DNA from: an uncultured bacterium
Lineage (GTDB): Bacteria; Eisenbacteria; RBG-16-71-46; CAIMUX01
Direction: 5' to 3'
DNA length: 6,787 bases
Assembly (NCBI GenBank): GCA_946886185.1
Contig: CAMPIC010000153.1
Coordinates: 1-6,787 of the forward strand
Part shown: in pieces, positions 1 through 6,438 of the stretch
Position numbering within the stretch: the stretch's first letter is position 1
How the letters are laid out: each line of letters opens with the position of its first letter
The notes under the pieces: generated by a model
Database searches by the model: none
What the model was told of the DNA's origin: nothing
Seen by the model: only the letters and a program-made list of their open reading frames with translations
Position numbers and translations under genes: made by a program

Positions 1-501
1 CAGGATTGCGGAGATCTGGGGAACGACCCCCGAGGCGAGCGTGTTGCGGAGGAAGATCTCGGCGTAGCCTCCCAGCGACTGCACGCCTTCCTGAATGCGC
101 GCACCGCCCGAATCGTTGAGTCCGATCACCGGAGCGCCGTTCGCGAGGGCGAGATCCATGATGTCGCAGATCTTGCGCGCGTTGGACTCGCTCAACGTAC
201 CGCCGAAGACGCTGAAGTCCTGCGCGAAGACGAAGACCGAGCGGCCGCCGATGGTGCCCTGACCCGCGATCACGCCGTCGCCGGGGACGGTGCGCGCGGC
301 CATGCCGAAATCGGTGCAACGGTGCGTGACGAAGGTGCCGCGCTCCTGGAAACTGCCCGGATCGAGCAGGCTGAGGATCCGCTCGCGCGCGGTCAATCGG
401 CCCGCCTCGTGGATCTTGGCGAGCTTCTCCGCGCCTCCTCCCTCCAGGACTTGTGCCCGAAGCTCGCGCAATCGCTTCAGCTTGTCTTCTCGACTCTTCA
501 C
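1..501 (-). CDS. pccB: Propionyl-CoA carboxylase beta subunit, N-terminal part (cut by window edge)
   Basis: Carboxyltransferase subunit that moves the carboxyl group from biotin to an acyl-CoA, normally propionyl-CoA to give methylmalonyl-CoA, in the cytoplasm with a biotinylated alpha subunit. I translated the minus strand: 167 residues are present and the frame is open to the window edge. Family hallmarks are visible in order: an N-terminal charged helix with GGG, then [30 protein letters not shown], and the acyl-CoA oxyanion region [13 protein letters not shown] at residues 128-140, followed by GYAEIF, RN and ASGVVPQIS. The full family protein is about 510-540 residues, so roughly two thirds lies outside. 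I prefer the GTG start at 501 because AAGGTGGGG sits 2-4 bases upstream and family members start just before the charged helix; an in-frame ATG at 546 has no good ribosome binding site. Methylmalonyl-CoA decarboxylase alpha or another acyl-CoA carboxylase subunit of the same family cannot be excluded. Confidence 0.88.
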   Translation of the reverse strand, partial: MKSREDKLKRLRELRAQVLEGGGAEKLAKIHEAGRLTARERILSLLDPGSFQERGTFVTHRCTDFGMAARTVPGDGVIAGQGTIGGRSVFVFAQDFSVFGGTLSESNARKICDIMDLALANGAPVIGLNDSGGARIQEGVQSLGGYAEIFLRNTLASGVVPQISAIL

Positions 502-646
502 GTCCCCACCTTCCCGCCGTGCGGACACGGGCATCATCGTGGCCATTTGTTCACAAGGACCAGACAGCACCGCAACGAATCAGACTTGCAATTCCCCCGG
601 GCCTCGACGCTGCTCATCGACTGCGGCGCGTCGACGAGCGCTTCTC

Positions 647-667
647 TCTGGGAATCGATTCCTCAGA
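647..667. promoter_or_regulatory. Near-perfect dyad, candidate operator upstream of pccB
   Basis: A 12-bp perfect palindrome, GGAATCGATTCC, lies at 651-662. It is flanked by TCTG at 647-650 and its complement CAGA at 664-667, with one extra T at 663, giving two 10-bp half sites. It lies about 145 bases upstream of the preferred pccB start. The symmetry suits a dimeric repressor or activator, but no regulator is identified and the role is inference. Confidence 0.3.
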
Positions 668-703
668 TAAGGAGATTGGGAGGTGTAAGGCGGCTACGAA
701 AGC

Positions 704-777
704 AAAAAGTGCGCGGTGCCTCTTCGAGGCTCACGACCTGTTCGATCGTCGCGTGTGTTTTCGCACATCGGGCGATC
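704..777 (-). terminator. Possible terminator hairpins downstream of the protease gene
   Basis: Two hairpins follow the protease stop codon on the minus strand. The first pairs 744-750 with 771-777 (7 pairs, one G-U) and continues inside with TGTG/CACA at 754-757 and 764-767. The second is a tight stem of 5 pairs, 718-722 with 726-730, with a 3-nt loop. On the minus strand the second is followed, after about 9 bases, by five T residues (704-708) and then GCTTT. The gap before the T run is longer than in a classical intrinsic terminator, so this is a weak call. Confidence 0.3.
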
Positions 778-828
778 CGAACTGGTCCGGCCGCCCGACG
801 TGCCTATGTCGGTCCATTCTTCAGGCAT

Positions 829-3800
829 CTACTCCAACAAAGTAATCTTGCGTGACTCCTCTCGGGAACCGGACTGAAACCGTACGAGATAGGTGCCCGC
901 GGGTAGGCGACCGGCCGCGTTGTCTCGGCCGTTCCAGGCTACGGCGTGGTCACCCGCCGCGAAGACTCCGTCGGCGAGCCGTTTGACAAGCCTGCCGCCG
1001 AGATCGAACACATCGAGCTCGACCGGTTCTGCTCCGTCGGACCGGAACACAATCGTGGTGTTCCCTCGGAACGGATTGGGTGAGCTGGATTGCAGCCAAG
1101 ATTCATGATCCACCGGTCCCTCGGGAACCTCCGCTGCGATCGGAGGGGCGTTCCGGATGGGAGAAAGCAGGCCCGGGTTGTTCGCCAAGTCCCTTGCGCG
1201 CATGGTGAAGTACCAGTCGGACTCGTCGTCATTAGGAACGTGCACGTAGTACTGGTATCCGGGCTTGGTGAGATCGTCGTCCTCTCCGGTGAGCTGCAGA
1301 AGGACTCCTGGTCCCGGATCCAAGAGCGAGTCCGGTTCCGGCGACCCGTAGATCTCGAAGGAACGGACGGTTTCTGGGAATCCGGCTACATCGAACGCGG
1401 GAGCGTCCCACGACACCACGTACTTCGGGCTGGGCCGAGGATAGTTGTCTCCTTGCGGACGGAAATAATCGACCGACCAGTTGTCGACCTCTTGGGGTTC
1501 GAAGTTATCGATTGACAGGTCGTTGACGAGGCCTCCCACTGGGTTCATATCCGGTAGAGTGAACATCCGGAAGCGCACTTGAGCGGTGTCCCCATGGTTT
1601 GCCGCGGGCTTGATCAAGTCGAAGGTGATCACTTCTTCCGCGAACGGAGGCAGGTTCAGAGTGAGCTCCGGCGCCGGCAGAATCAGATAGTCGGTCTCCT
1701 CCAATCCCTCGACGCGGATCAGGAATTCCTTGGGTTCCTCGAACGAGTTCACGACCCGAACGTCCTGTCGGAAGATCGTCTCATCGCCGCGAAGCGCGAT
1801 GTTCCCAGGAATGCGAGCGGGGGTCGTTCCGGCCTTCAGCGCGAGAGCCCAGTAGTTGATCTGTCCGAGGTTGTTCTCTTGCACCGGGACGGGGCTGATT
1901 TGCGGGTCGGATAGGTTCTCGATGACACATCCGATGCAATAGTGATCGATGTTCGGAGGCGGGTTCGGAATCAGCCAATTGAAGTAGGCTCGGTATCCCG
2001 CGCCTCCTGGACTCGGTAGCGAAGTGCTCATCGAGGGAATGGTGAGCTCCGTCGCGAAGGAGAACGCGTCGGTGATTTGTGTTCCCGGGCTGCCGAGACC
2101 GAAGTTCAGTCCAAGCGAGGGATTGACGTACCAACACTTGATCTTGGCGTTGGTGGTGGCCGCCCCGAGGTTCCACGACCGGATGTAGAGATGGTTGACC
2201 ACGCCTTTGATCGGCGCGTCGATGATGCCGTCGTCGTTGTTGTCGACCCAGATGTCGAGGCTCTGGACCCAGTTTTGGGCGCACGGGACGTCGGGTTCTG
2301 CTCCGACATCGGCCGCACAGTCACGTATGACGAGGTCCGGAGACCCTGCCGTGGTGACGCAGAAGTCTGCCGTCATGGTCGATGCGGAGTTGCTGACGTT
2401 GTCGACGCAGACGAAAGTGGGTGCTGCGGCATAGTCATGGCTGTTCGGATTCGTTCCCCCGTCGAAGGAGCGATTGACGGCGCTTCCTGGGTAGAGATCT
2501 CCGGCGTCGCCGCGATTGGAGCCTGAGTCCAGGTGGGCGAGACCGTCCGCTTCCTCGAGGTCGACCAGTTTATGGGCCTCGTTCGCGTTGTCGGTGTTGT
2601 CAGTCTTTCGTTGCGACATGTCGATGTGCCAGATGGCGAGTCCGCCGGTGAAGAGGTTGCTGTCGAATCCGGTCTTTTGCCGGTTTTCCACCAGAAAGTA
2701 CTCGGTAGCAGGGGTACCGTTCGTCCAGAGCTGGTACACCTGTCCCGTGGTCTCTACGTCGGAAATGCTGGCGCCGGTGGTGTTCGAGGCCACGACGGTG
2801 GGGGTAACCCAGCCCAAGTCCATCTTGCACCAGGCGGACATGTGGGCCGGTTTCTGCGGGCTGGTGCCGTTTCCTCCCCATGCGCCACCCGCCATCAGGC
2901 ACCAGTTGCCGATCCCCTCGGAGGAACCGTCGATGTCGTAGAGATCCGGCATGCCCAGGGCATGGCCGAACTCGTGGCAGAACACTCCGATTTCGATGTG
3001 ACCGCCTCCACAGGACAACTCGGGTTGGATGATGTATCGATCGATGAGCTTGCCGTCGTAGGTCACGGAGTAGTTCGAACCAGCCGCGTTGAGATACCAG
3101 TGGTGAGACCAAATGAAGTTGGTGTTCCCGCACTCGGCCCCCAGACCCTGGTGGACGATGAAGACGACGTCGACGTTTCCGTCACTGTCGTTGTCGAATG
3201 GGCCCCAGCCGGCGCCACCCGATTCGGCGTTGTCTATCGCGGAACGAACGAGTTGCCGCGCCCGGTTCAGTTCGGCGATCGAACCGGATCCATGTGCATA
3301 GTAGGATCGGAAGTTCGGTGCCGTGTACCAGCCATAGATGGTGGCGTTGATCGAGAGCGCACCGTACGAGACTTCCTGGTAGTAGTCATCGAAGCTACCC
3401 GTACCGTTGTAACCGCTCAGCGTCATCATGTCCGAGAAGGAGGCGGCGGACTGGCTGGCGAAGAAGTCGGGATACTGAATGAGAACGACCGGCACGTTGA
3501 GCGTGGCCCTCCGTCCCTGATCGAGCTTCGCCGCGTTCTCGAGAATTCCCGGCATGGTGTGAGTGAGGAATCGCTCTCGGTTCTCGGTCCAGTACTGCGT
3601 GTGCTCCCGGAGATGCGGGCCGATGTCTTGCAGAAACTGGTCGAGACCCGGATCGGGTTTCCCGACGCGATACGGCGATGCGGTGTATCGACCGTCGCGA
3701 TCGAGCGTTGCGTACCACCACCAGCCATCAGGCGCCTGAACGATGGCGTGGCCGTCGTCCGTCTCGTAGAAGTGGTACCACTCGTCGCCGAAGAGCCGAA

Positions 3801-3945
3801 CCGTCAGAGGCGTTCCATCGGGTTGCGTCGTGTCTACTGGATCCGGGTTGGCCTGGACGGCGAGGGCGGCGGCGGGAAGGAGGGTCAGAGTGCCTAGCAG
3901 GAGAAGGAACATGATGGCGTGACCACAGACCGTTGGCTTTGGCAT
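829..3945 (-). CDS. Secreted M6-family zinc metalloprotease with C-terminal sorting-like domain
   Basis: A 1038-residue exported endopeptidase of the M6 (immune inhibitor A-like) group. Residues 1-29 or 1-32 are a signal peptide (hydrophobic run FLLLLGTLTLL, then ALA or VQA as cleavage site). Residues about 37-95 resemble the N-terminal domain of M6 proteins (DGTPLTVRLFGDEW, DGHAIVQAPDGWWWYA). The catalytic domain has the zinc motif HEFGHALGMPD at 324-334 (His324, Glu325, His328) and a Met-turn-like GNWCLMAGG with Met351; an Asp-rich DNDSDGNVD stretch before it may bind calcium. From about residue 536 a beta-rich domain starts (DLVIRDC) and carries an Asp/Asn loop, DNNDDGIID, at 568-576. Residues about 835-935 look like a fibronectin type III fold. 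The C-terminus, from PNPF at 956-959 to KITLLE at the end, is a FlgD-Ig-like / type A sorting-like domain. The start at 3945 is chosen because AAAGGAG lies 7 bases upstream and the signal peptide begins there; a longer frame to 4020 adds 25 residues with no export logic. The substrate is unknown. Confidence 0.9.
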   Translation of the reverse strand: MPKPTVCGHAIMFLLLLGTLTLLPAAALAVQANPDPVDTTQPDGTPLTVRLFGDEWYHFYETDDGHAIVQAPDGWWWYATLDRDGRYTASPYRVGKPDPGLDQFLQDIGPHLREHTQYWTENRERFLTHTMPGILENAAKLDQGRRATLNVPVVLIQYPDFFASQSAASFSDMMTLSGYNGTGSFDDYYQEVSYGALSINATIYGWYTAPNFRSYYAHGSGSIAELNRARQLVRSAIDNAESGGAGWGPFDNDSDGNVDVVFIVHQGLGAECGNTNFIWSHHWYLNAAGSNYSVTYDGKLIDRYIIQPELSCGGGHIEIGVFCHEFGHALGMPDLYDIDGSSEGIGNWCLMAGGAWGGNGTSPQKPAHMSAWCKMDLGWVTPTVVASNTTGASISDVETTGQVYQLWTNGTPATEYFLVENRQKTGFDSNLFTGGLAIWHIDMSQRKTDNTDNANEAHKLVDLEEADGLAHLDSGSNRGDAGDLYPGSAVNRSFDGGTNPNSHDYAAAPTFVCVDNVSNSASTMTADFCVTTAGSPDLVIRDCAADVGAEPDVPCAQNWVQSLDIWVDNNDDGIIDAPIKGVVNHLYIRSWNLGAATTNAKIKCWYVNPSLGLNFGLGSPGTQITDAFSFATELTIPSMSTSLPSPGGAGYRAYFNWLIPNPPPNIDHYCIGCVIENLSDPQISPVPVQENNLGQINYWALALKAGTTPARIPGNIALRGDETIFRQDVRVVNSFEEPKEFLIRVEGLEETDYLILPAPELTLNLPPFAEEVITFDLIKPAANHGDTAQVRFRMFTLPDMNPVGGLVNDLSIDNFEPQEVDNWSVDYFRPQGDNYPRPSPKYVVSWDAPAFDVAGFPETVRSFEIYGSPEPDSLLDPGPGVLLQLTGEDDDLTKPGYQYYVHVPNDDESDWYFTMRARDLANNPGLLSPIRNAPPIAAEVPEGPVDHESWLQSSSPNPFRGNTTIVFRSDGAEPVELDVFDLGGRLVKRLADGVFAAGDHAVAWNGRDNAAGRLPAGTYLVRFQSGSREESRKITLLE

Positions 3946-4372
3946 GGGTGTTCTCCTTTGTGCAATTGGGGAAGCATGAAGTTTCCAAGTTCCATGAACG
4001 ATCGAAGCCGTGTAAGTCATTTTTTACCATGGCATTCGACCCTTCATGGCGATACGTGGCTGCTGTCCCGGCGTGCACGAAGAGGGCTACATGCGGAGTT
4101 CCGCGGTATGCACGCCTCCATGAGGGAATGCGACGAACCCCGATGGGAGCGACACTCGAACTGGCGGCGGGGGTCCTCACGGCGAAATACCTGGTTGACG
4201 CGCCGATCGAGGCCGCGGGCTACGGGGCGACTAGACCCTCGGGATCGTTTCGATAGCGGTAGATCGATCGAGATCAGCCATCGATATTCAGGAGACGAGC
4301 CGCGAAGCGCCCGCCGTTCGCAGCGCCAGATGCGTGGATTTCAAGTTTGCCAGGATTCCGAGGATCGCGGAC
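3946..4372. other. Intergenic region upstream of the protease gene
   Basis: About 430 bases between two minus-strand genes. Frames through it give Arg/Ser-rich or patchy translations without recognisable motifs, so I regard it as non-coding. It should contain the protease promoter, and its length argues against cotranscription of the protease with the gene at 4373-5008. I find no convincing sigma-70 hexamer pair; the AT-rich patch near 4020-4027 (a run of T on the plus strand) is the only obvious low-GC spot. No tRNA-like or repeat structure was seen. Confidence 0.55.
3953..3959 (-). promoter_or_regulatory. Ribosome binding site of the protease gene
   Basis: AAAGGAG on the minus strand, separated by 7 bases from the ATG at 3945. 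It decides the start of the protease in favour of the signal-peptide methionine over the upstream in-frame methionine at 4020. Confidence 0.8.
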
Positions 4373-4394
4373 CTATTCTTCGTAAGGATCCTCG
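4359..4394 (-). terminator. Inverted repeat spanning the stop codon of the nucleotidyltransferase-like gene
   Basis: CGAGGATC at 4359-4366 is the exact complement of GATCCTCG at 4387-4394, with a 20-nt loop that contains the TAG stop codon (4373-4375). On the minus strand no T run follows, so this is not a standard intrinsic terminator; it may act as a 3'-end stabilising hairpin or be chance. Confidence 0.25.
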
Positions 4395-5008
4395 ATCTGG
4401 GCGTCCTTCCAGAGTTCGAGGTACTTAGCCCGGACGAACGGGTGCAAGGTCTCTTCGAAGTCGGGCTCGAGTTGATTCACTTTGATCAGCTCCATCACGT
4501 CCACCAGGTCTCGGAGGCGCGCCGGAGACGTGATTCCACTGGCTAACTTGAGCTCGACCAGCTCACGCAACGGCAGGATCTTCACGTCCTTCCAGATTCC
4601 TCCCATCGCCTCGCCGAGATTTTCCGGGCTTGGAAAGTTGAATGGGCAGGTCCTTCCATCTCCGGGCTTTTCGTCCGGTGTGAGCACGTCGATCTTCACC
4701 CCGAATTCGGCGTCACGCATGCCCTTCGAACCCGCGAATCGCTCTACCCAGCCGACCCCGAGCCACCGGTCTTTGAATCGCTGCAGCCCTTCCGCGGTCA
4801 AGAGCAGATCGACATGGACCGTGGCGCGTTTGTAGCCGTGCGCCGCGACCGCCAGCTCACCTGCGACTACATAGGAAATGCCCAGCTTCGCGAGGTGATC
4901 CGCTATCTTGCGCGCGGCTTTTTGGGCGGGCGCATCGCCGCTCTCGAATTGATCCATCAACCGAAGAGCCTCCTCGAAATTCGCCTGTTTCTCAGCGCGG
5001 GTAAGCAT
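4373..5008 (-). CDS. Nucleotidyltransferase-like protein with altered active-site motif
   Basis: A 211-residue protein resembling the small nucleotidyltransferase-like proteins (AbiEii/MNT-related superfamily) that are annotated as hypothetical in many environmental bacteria. After an N-terminal helical part, residues 44-70 hold the core: ISYVVAGELAVAAHGY, then RATVHVDLLL, with a later strand KIDVL containing Asp107. Members of this fold normally have a GG or GS turn followed by D-x-D. Here the turn reads Gly50-Glu51 and the D-x-D reads His65-Val66-Asp67, so one catalytic Asp appears to be lost while Asp67 and Asp107 remain. The C-terminal part, LPLRELVELKLASG then RLRDLVDVMELI and LHPFVRAKYLELW, matches the helical tail typical of these proteins. 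The start at 5008 is where the conserved protein begins; an in-frame extension to 5320 encodes Arg/Pro-rich sequence and overlaps the divergent gene. No good ribosome binding site precedes 5008. The function is unknown; no toxin or antitoxin partner is adjacent. Confidence 0.8.
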   Translation of the reverse strand: MLTRAEKQANFEEALRLMDQFESGDAPAQKAARKIADHLAKLGISYVVAGELAVAAHGYKRATVHVDLLLTAEGLQRFKDRWLGVGWVERFAGSKGMRDAEFGVKIDVLTPDEKPGDGRTCPFNFPSPENLGEAMGGIWKDVKILPLRELVELKLASGITSPARLRDLVDVMELIKVNQLEPDFEETLHPFVRAKYLELWKDAQIEDPYEE

Positions 5009-5014
5009 GGCCGG

Positions 5015-5020
5015 AGTATA
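5015..5020 (-). promoter_or_regulatory. Possible -10 box of the nucleotidyltransferase-like gene
   Basis: The minus strand reads TATACT, one mismatch from the TATAAT consensus, ending 6 bases before the ATG at 5008. A transcript from it would start at or near the A of the ATG, that is, be leaderless, which fits the missing ribosome binding site. No convincing -35 hexamer is visible at 16-18 bases upstream, so this is tentative. Confidence 0.3.
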
Positions 5021-5225
5021 GCGTCGATGATACGAAGAGTGCGATTGCCCCGGACTCTTCCTCCATGCGGACACGGAGCTTCTTCCGAACCTTCTCCGAT
5101 TTCTTGTCCCCTCCGGGCGCGATCCCCCGTCTTTACAGGTGGTCCTCGCGAGAGTGCGGCTCCACGGTACGCCGCCCCGACTGGGTCCTTTGGTTTGACG
5201 GAGGAGGGGCTGTGGATCGGTAGGA

Positions 5226-5284
5226 GACGCAAACCTTCGCCGCTCGGTGTGAGCGATCCGGGGCACGTCTCTCGGCGAAGCGTC
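5226..5284 (+). promoter_or_regulatory. Leader hairpin just upstream of the lipoprotein ribosome binding site
   Basis: CTTCGCCG at 5235-5242 is the exact complement of CGGCGAAG at 5273-5280 (8 pairs, 30-nt loop). Outside it, GACG at 5226-5229 pairs with CGTC at 5281-5284 across a one-sided bulge, and inside GTGT at 5247-5250 can pair with GCAC at 5262-5265. The structure ends 7 bases before the ribosome binding site at 5292-5299, a position from which it could affect translation or mRNA stability. It matches no riboswitch class I recognise. Confidence 0.3.
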
Positions 5285-5291
5285 GATCATC

Positions 5292-5299
5292 AAGGAGGT
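5292..5299 (+). promoter_or_regulatory. Ribosome binding site of the lipoprotein gene
   Basis: AAGGAGGT, a full match to the anti-Shine-Dalgarno complement, 4 bases before the ATG at 5304. It supports both that this gene is expressed and the chosen start. Confidence 0.8.
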
Positions 5300-5303
5300 A
5301 ACA

Positions 5304-5903
5304 ATGCGCATCATGTCCATGGCGGCACTTCGTGAGCCTTATGCGCTCGTCCCCGCGCCACGCCAAATTCTCGCCGCAGCTCTCGGGATCTTGCTCTCGG
5401 CATGCGAAGGGGGTGAGCAGCCTCAGGAGCTGGTCGCCCAGGAGTCGGAGGCCGGGAATGAGGAGCGCGTCGTCGCGTGCGAGCTGGTTCCGCCGTCCGA
5501 CGTCGCCGACATCCTGGGTCTGGAAGTGCAACGCACCGAGCCAAGAGAGGTCGACAGTTCCGATGACGGCGTCACTCACTACTTGACCGGCTGCACGTAC
5601 ATCGCAGAGGACGGCGTTGCCCTGCGGACGGCCACCATCCTCCTCACGCGCGCTCCGGAGATCACCGACCCAGAAACGGCACTGCAACACTTTCTCGACG
5701 GCATGCACGAAGAGTATGGACCCTACGAGCTCGAGCCGGTGCCGGAGCTCGGGGCGGGCGCCGGATGGCACGCGGAGAGCCAACAGCTCATCGCTTTCCT
5801 GCCCGGTTGGGAGCTCGCCACCGCGGTCGACCGGCGTGGTGCGATGCCCGGCCTCGAGGGGGCGCGCACGCTCGCGAGTCGTGTAGTCGAACGTCTGCCG
5901 TAA
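5304..5903 (+). CDS. Putative lipoprotein, DUF3558-like
   Basis: A 199-residue probable membrane-anchored lipoprotein of unknown function. The N-terminus has a long n-region (residues 1-21, with Arg10 and Arg20), a hydrophobic stretch ILAAALGILLSA, and a lipobox L31-S-A-C34, so Cys34 would be the lipidated residue. An acidic, Gln/Glu-rich linker (residues 35-55) follows, as is common after lipidation sites. The folded part begins VVACELVPPSDVADILGLEV (Cys59) and continues to TGCTYI (Cys97); a 'C.L....v..ilG' opening followed by a second Cys in 'C.Y' is the pattern of DUF3558-type lipoproteins, known mainly from actinobacteria, and the two Cys could form a disulfide. The rest alternates hydrophobic strands and acidic helices without a catalytic signature. 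The start is supported by a near-ideal ribosome binding site. The gene diverges from the nucleotidyltransferase-like gene and is followed closely by a decayed gene. The family link rests on pattern resemblance only. Confidence 0.75.
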   Translation: MRIMSMAALREPYALVPAPRQILAAALGILLSACEGGEQPQELVAQESEAGNEERVVACELVPPSDVADILGLEVQRTEPREVDSSDDGVTHYLTGCTYIAEDGVALRTATILLTRAPEITDPETALQHFLDGMHEEYGPYELEPVPELGAGAGWHAESQQLIAFLPGWELATAVDRRGAMPGLEGARTLASRVVERLP

Positions 5904-6030
5904 AAGCACAACCATTGCCTGCCGGGCTACACGCTGCACCTGGGGATCCAGAGCATTGATGTCCCCTCGCAAGTTTCGGATCCGTTTTACCCGGTGAGAG
6001 CGCGACGCGCCCTATCAATGGCGCGCGCGC
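5904..6030 (+). pseudogene. Frameshifted upstream remnant of a secreted protein gene
   Basis: Directly after the lipoprotein stop, the same frame reads LPGYTLHLGIQSID then VPSQVSDPFYPV up to about 5996. The next frame, open from 5998 after a TGA at 5995-5997, reads ERDAPYQWRARVGTDEP and runs on into the sorting-like domain downstream. The two pieces join naturally in style (a beta-strand segment followed by a Y.WRAR strand of a fibronectin-like fold), which suggests a one-base shift near 5995 in a formerly continuous gene. No start codon, signal peptide or ribosome binding site is present. The earlier part of the gene is absent: the lipoprotein gene occupies the space. The alternative is that the first piece is chance coding-like sequence and only the part after 5998 is remnant. 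Confidence 0.45.
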
Positions 6031-6438
6031 GTGGGAACCGATGAGCCGACCTGCCCGCACACCCGCTGGATGACAATGCCGGGCGCATCGCCGACGCTCT
6101 TCCAGTTCCGCACCCCCGGGCTCGAACCATCCTCCGTAGAGGTAGAAGACACGGCGAGCGCGCTGAGACTGGAGCGGATCCATCCCAACCCATTCTCCGG
6201 ACCGTTCGAGATCCGCTTCACGCTGGACGAGCCCGGGCCCGTGCGCCTGACCATGCAAGACGTGAGCGGCCGCACTGTCGCCACTCTGTTGGAGGAGACG
6301 CGCAACGCGGGCAGTCACGTCGTGTCGATCGATCCAGCCGGATCGCGATCCGACGACGTTCCGGCCGGCGTGTACTTCGTTCGCTTGGAGTCCAACGGCT
6401 CTCACAGCGCCCAGCGCGTCGTGAAGCTGGCCCGCTGA
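6031..6438 (+). CDS. Orphan C-terminal sorting-like domain (3' remnant of a secreted protein)
   Basis: The longest frame with a start, GTG at 6031, gives 135 residues, but the frame is open from 5998 and no ribosome binding site precedes the GTG, so this is probably the intact 3' end of a broken gene rather than a true small gene. Residues about 1-27 continue a fibronectin-like strand (TRWMTMPG). From PNPF at 52-55 the sequence is a FlgD-Ig-like / type A sorting-like domain: IRFTLDEPGPVRLTMQDVSG, GRTVATLL, AGSHVV, then PAGVYFVRLES and a basic end RVVKLAR. Such domains occur at the C-terminus of large exported proteins in FCB-type bacteria and normally follow a catalytic or adhesive region, which is missing here. 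It has no signal peptide, so if translated it would stay in the cytoplasm. It is related in type to the C-terminus of the protease in this window but is clearly different in sequence, so it is not a fragment copied from it. Confidence 0.6.
   Translation: MGTDEPTCPHTRWMTMPGASPTLFQFRTPGLEPSSVEVEDTASALRLERIHPNPFSGPFEIRFTLDEPGPVRLTMQDVSGRTVATLLEETRNAGSHVVSIDPAGSRSDDVPAGVYFVRLESNGSHSAQRVVKLAR

Larger units (their letters stand above)
502..828. other. Intergenic region between pccB and the protease gene
   Basis: About 330 bases with no credible coding sequence; open frames across it are low-complexity, Arg/Ser-rich translations typical of GC-rich non-coding DNA. It should hold the promoter of pccB (minus strand), but I see no clear -35/-10 pair. 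It does hold a 21-nt dyad at 647-667 and two hairpins at 716-734 and 744-777, listed separately. A weaker inverted repeat pairs TCGACGC at 604-610 with GCGTCGA at 628-634 across a 17-nt loop. Confidence 0.6.
5009..5303. other. Divergent intergenic region
   Basis: About 295 bases between the start of the minus-strand nucleotidyltransferase-like gene and the start of the plus-strand lipoprotein gene. It must carry promoters for both. I see the -10-like TATACT on the minus strand at 5015-5020 and, on the plus strand, a TTGACG near 5197-5202 without a matching -10. A long leader hairpin at 5226-5284 is listed separately. No coding sequence is supported here. Confidence 0.5.

Noticed and set aside
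2533..3897. Long plus-strand open frame of 454 codons opposite the protease gene
   Set aside because: It lies wholly antisense to the protease, which has clear signal peptide, HEFGH and sorting-domain motifs. The translation is Val/Arg/Gly-rich without motifs, as expected of a GC-rich antisense frame.
3919..4428. Open frames across the region upstream of the protease
   Set aside because: They overlap the protease start and give Arg/Ser/Trp-rich sequence without recognisable domains.
5009..5320. N-terminal extension of the nucleotidyltransferase-like protein by 104 residues
   Set aside because: The extra part is Arg/Pro/Ser-rich, overlaps the divergent gene's start and ribosome binding site, and precedes the natural start of the conserved protein.
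4373..5903. Toxin-antitoxin pair formed by the nucleotidyltransferase-like gene and its divergent neighbour
   Set aside because: The neighbour is a lipoprotein on the opposite strand, not an antitoxin or HEPN-type partner, and the two are separated by about 295 bases.
5133..5972. 279-codon minus-strand open frame opposite the lipoprotein gene
   Set aside because: The plus-strand frame has a strong ribosome binding site, signal peptide and lipobox; the antisense translation has none and spans the intergenic region.
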